Shown piece after piece: positions 14,452-14,680 of a stretch of DNA of 14,680 nucleotides. The notes under the pieces are model-generated. The model searched no databases, was not told the DNA's origin, and saw nothing but the letters and a program-made list of their open reading frames with translations. How positions within the stretch are numbered: the first letter of the stretch is position 1; the number at the start of each line of letters is the position of its first letter. Source of the stretch: Helicobacter sp. (GTDB lineage Bacteria; Campylobacterota; Campylobacteria; Campylobacterales; Helicobacteraceae); contig JAAVGZ010000042.1 of assembly GCA_014799985.1 (NCBI GenBank), positions 2,023-16,702 on the forward strand, in the 5' to 3' direction. The position numbers were made by a program, and so were the translations under genes.

Positions 14452-14489
14452 GGTTGCCACGCTCGCCCAATGGGCTCGCTCGCAATGAC
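14452..14489 (-). repeat. Dispersed repeat, copy 3, inverted
   Basis: Read on the minus strand it starts GTCATTGCGAGCGAGC and ends GTGGCAACC. It carries a small internal palindrome, GCCC-AAT-GGGC (14465-14475). It is inverted relative to copies 1, 2 and 4. Confidence 0.75.
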
Positions 14490-14535
14490 AAAAATAGACG
14501 TTAATATTGGAGGTGCGACTTTAATCGCACTCTGT

Positions 14536-14562
14536 GTCATTGCGAGCGCTAGCGAAGCAATC
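14536..14562 (+). repeat. Dispersed repeat, copy 4
   Basis: This is the cleanest copy: GTCATTGCGAG, then CGCTAGCG, then AAGCAATC. It is continuous with the right arm of the long inverted repeat at 14562-14579. Confidence 0.75.
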
Positions 14563-14585
14563 AACAGGCAAGGAATCCCCAATAA

Positions 14586-14627
14586 AAAGCGCGCGCAAAG
14601 CTAGCACAGCTAGCACAGCCGCGCTTT
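14586..14627. repeat. 8-bp inverted repeat enclosing a 9-bp tandem duplication
   Basis: AAAGCGCG (14586-14593) pairs with CGCGCTTT (14620-14627). Between them CTAGCACAG occurs twice in tandem (14601-14609 and 14610-14618). A stem-loop is possible; without a T run I do not call it an intrinsic terminator. Confidence 0.55.
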
Positions 14628-14680
14628 GGATTCCGCTATCTTTGATTCTCTATTGCTCATGATTCTATCCTCCCAGCCAC

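Larger units (their letters stand above)
14435..14579. repeat. Long inverted repeat (foldback), 18-bp perfect outer arms
   Basis: GGGATTCCTTGCCTGTTG (14435-14452) is the exact reverse complement of 14562-14579. Repeat copies 3 and 4 extend the pairing inward with mismatches. The centre contains a further hairpin, GTGCGA-CTTTAA-TCGCAC (14513-14530). The element resembles two head-to-head copies of one repeat unit. It could also act as a bidirectional transcript end, but no U-tract is present. Confidence 0.75.
14309..14680. other. Gene-free tail with dispersed repeats
   Basis: No frame in these 372 bases looks like a gene. The stretch holds four CATTGCGAG-type repeats, hairpins and a short tandem repeat, described separately. 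At the right edge the minus strand shows GGGAGGA eight bases before an ATG at 14660, but that frame closes after 16 codons (TAG at 14612-14610). A second minus-strand frame entering from the right ends at TGA 14659-14657, overlapping that ATG. It may be the tail of a gene beyond the window. I see no clear T-tailed terminator for the LOS operon. Confidence 0.7.

Noticed and set aside
14435..14579. Rho-independent terminator of the LOS operon
   Set aside because: The inverted repeat has a loop of more than 100 bases and no following T-run; a role in termination remains only a possibility.
14327..14580. CRISPR array
   Set aside because: The repeats are few, diverged, in both orientations and unevenly spaced, and no cas gene is present.

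Overview
The window looks like chromosomal DNA of a Campylobacterota (epsilonproteobacterial) organism, most likely a relatively GC-rich Helicobacter or a close relative. The evidence is gene content and order. Ferredoxin, ppx/gppA, waaC and waaM follow one another as I recall them in H. pylori (HP0277-HP0280). The methyltransferase, CxxCxxxCC protein, TPR lipoprotein and trpC set matches the order I recall in Campylobacter jejuni (Cj0495-Cj0498). nspC and aguA belong to the polyamine route known from this phylum. These synteny statements are from memory, not from a search.

Region 1 (1-4351, minus strand) is one compact operon. Read from its promoter it encodes a conserved 226-residue protein of unknown function, tsaD (tRNA t6A synthesis), nspC (carboxynorspermidine decarboxylase), a 162-residue half-size protein resembling the C-terminal domain of a TagF-type glycerophosphotransferase, and a second, full-size member of the same family that runs off the left edge. 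Gaps are 5, 45 and 9 bases, then an ATGA overlap. Region 2 (4352-4427) is a divergent promoter region with a perfect 16-bp palindrome. Region 3 (4428-6460) holds aguA (agmatine deiminase) and, convergent to it with a 4-base overlap, a secreted protein with an SH3-like region. Region 4 (6461-9781) starts with a second divergent promoter pair and carries a tightly overlapping plus-strand operon: a TrmN6-like methyltransferase, a CxxCxxxCC protein, a TPR lipoprotein and trpC. Region 5 (9782-14308) has its own promoter and encodes a 2[4Fe-4S] ferredoxin, a Ppx/GppA phosphatase, and three lipooligosaccharide inner-core/lipid A genes (waaC, waaM, and a WaaE/LgtF-like glycosyltransferase). Region 6 (14309-14680) has no gene I can support and is filled with CATTGCGAG...GCAATC dispersed repeats in both orientations, forming a foldback.

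Functionally, nspC and aguA both serve polyamine synthesis and sit in the two transcription units that diverge from the palindrome, which suggests shared control. The LOS genes form one surface-biosynthesis unit. The two glycerophosphotransferase-like genes suggest an additional surface polymer or glycan modification.

I found no CRISPR array, phage, transposase, tRNA or rRNA. The least ordinary observations are the half/whole tandem TagF-like pair, the foldback repeat island, and a strong word bias. I found no GGCC and only one GATC in 14.7 kb, while GATTC/GAATC is several-fold in excess in the stretch I counted. This looks like the footprint of restriction-modification pressure.
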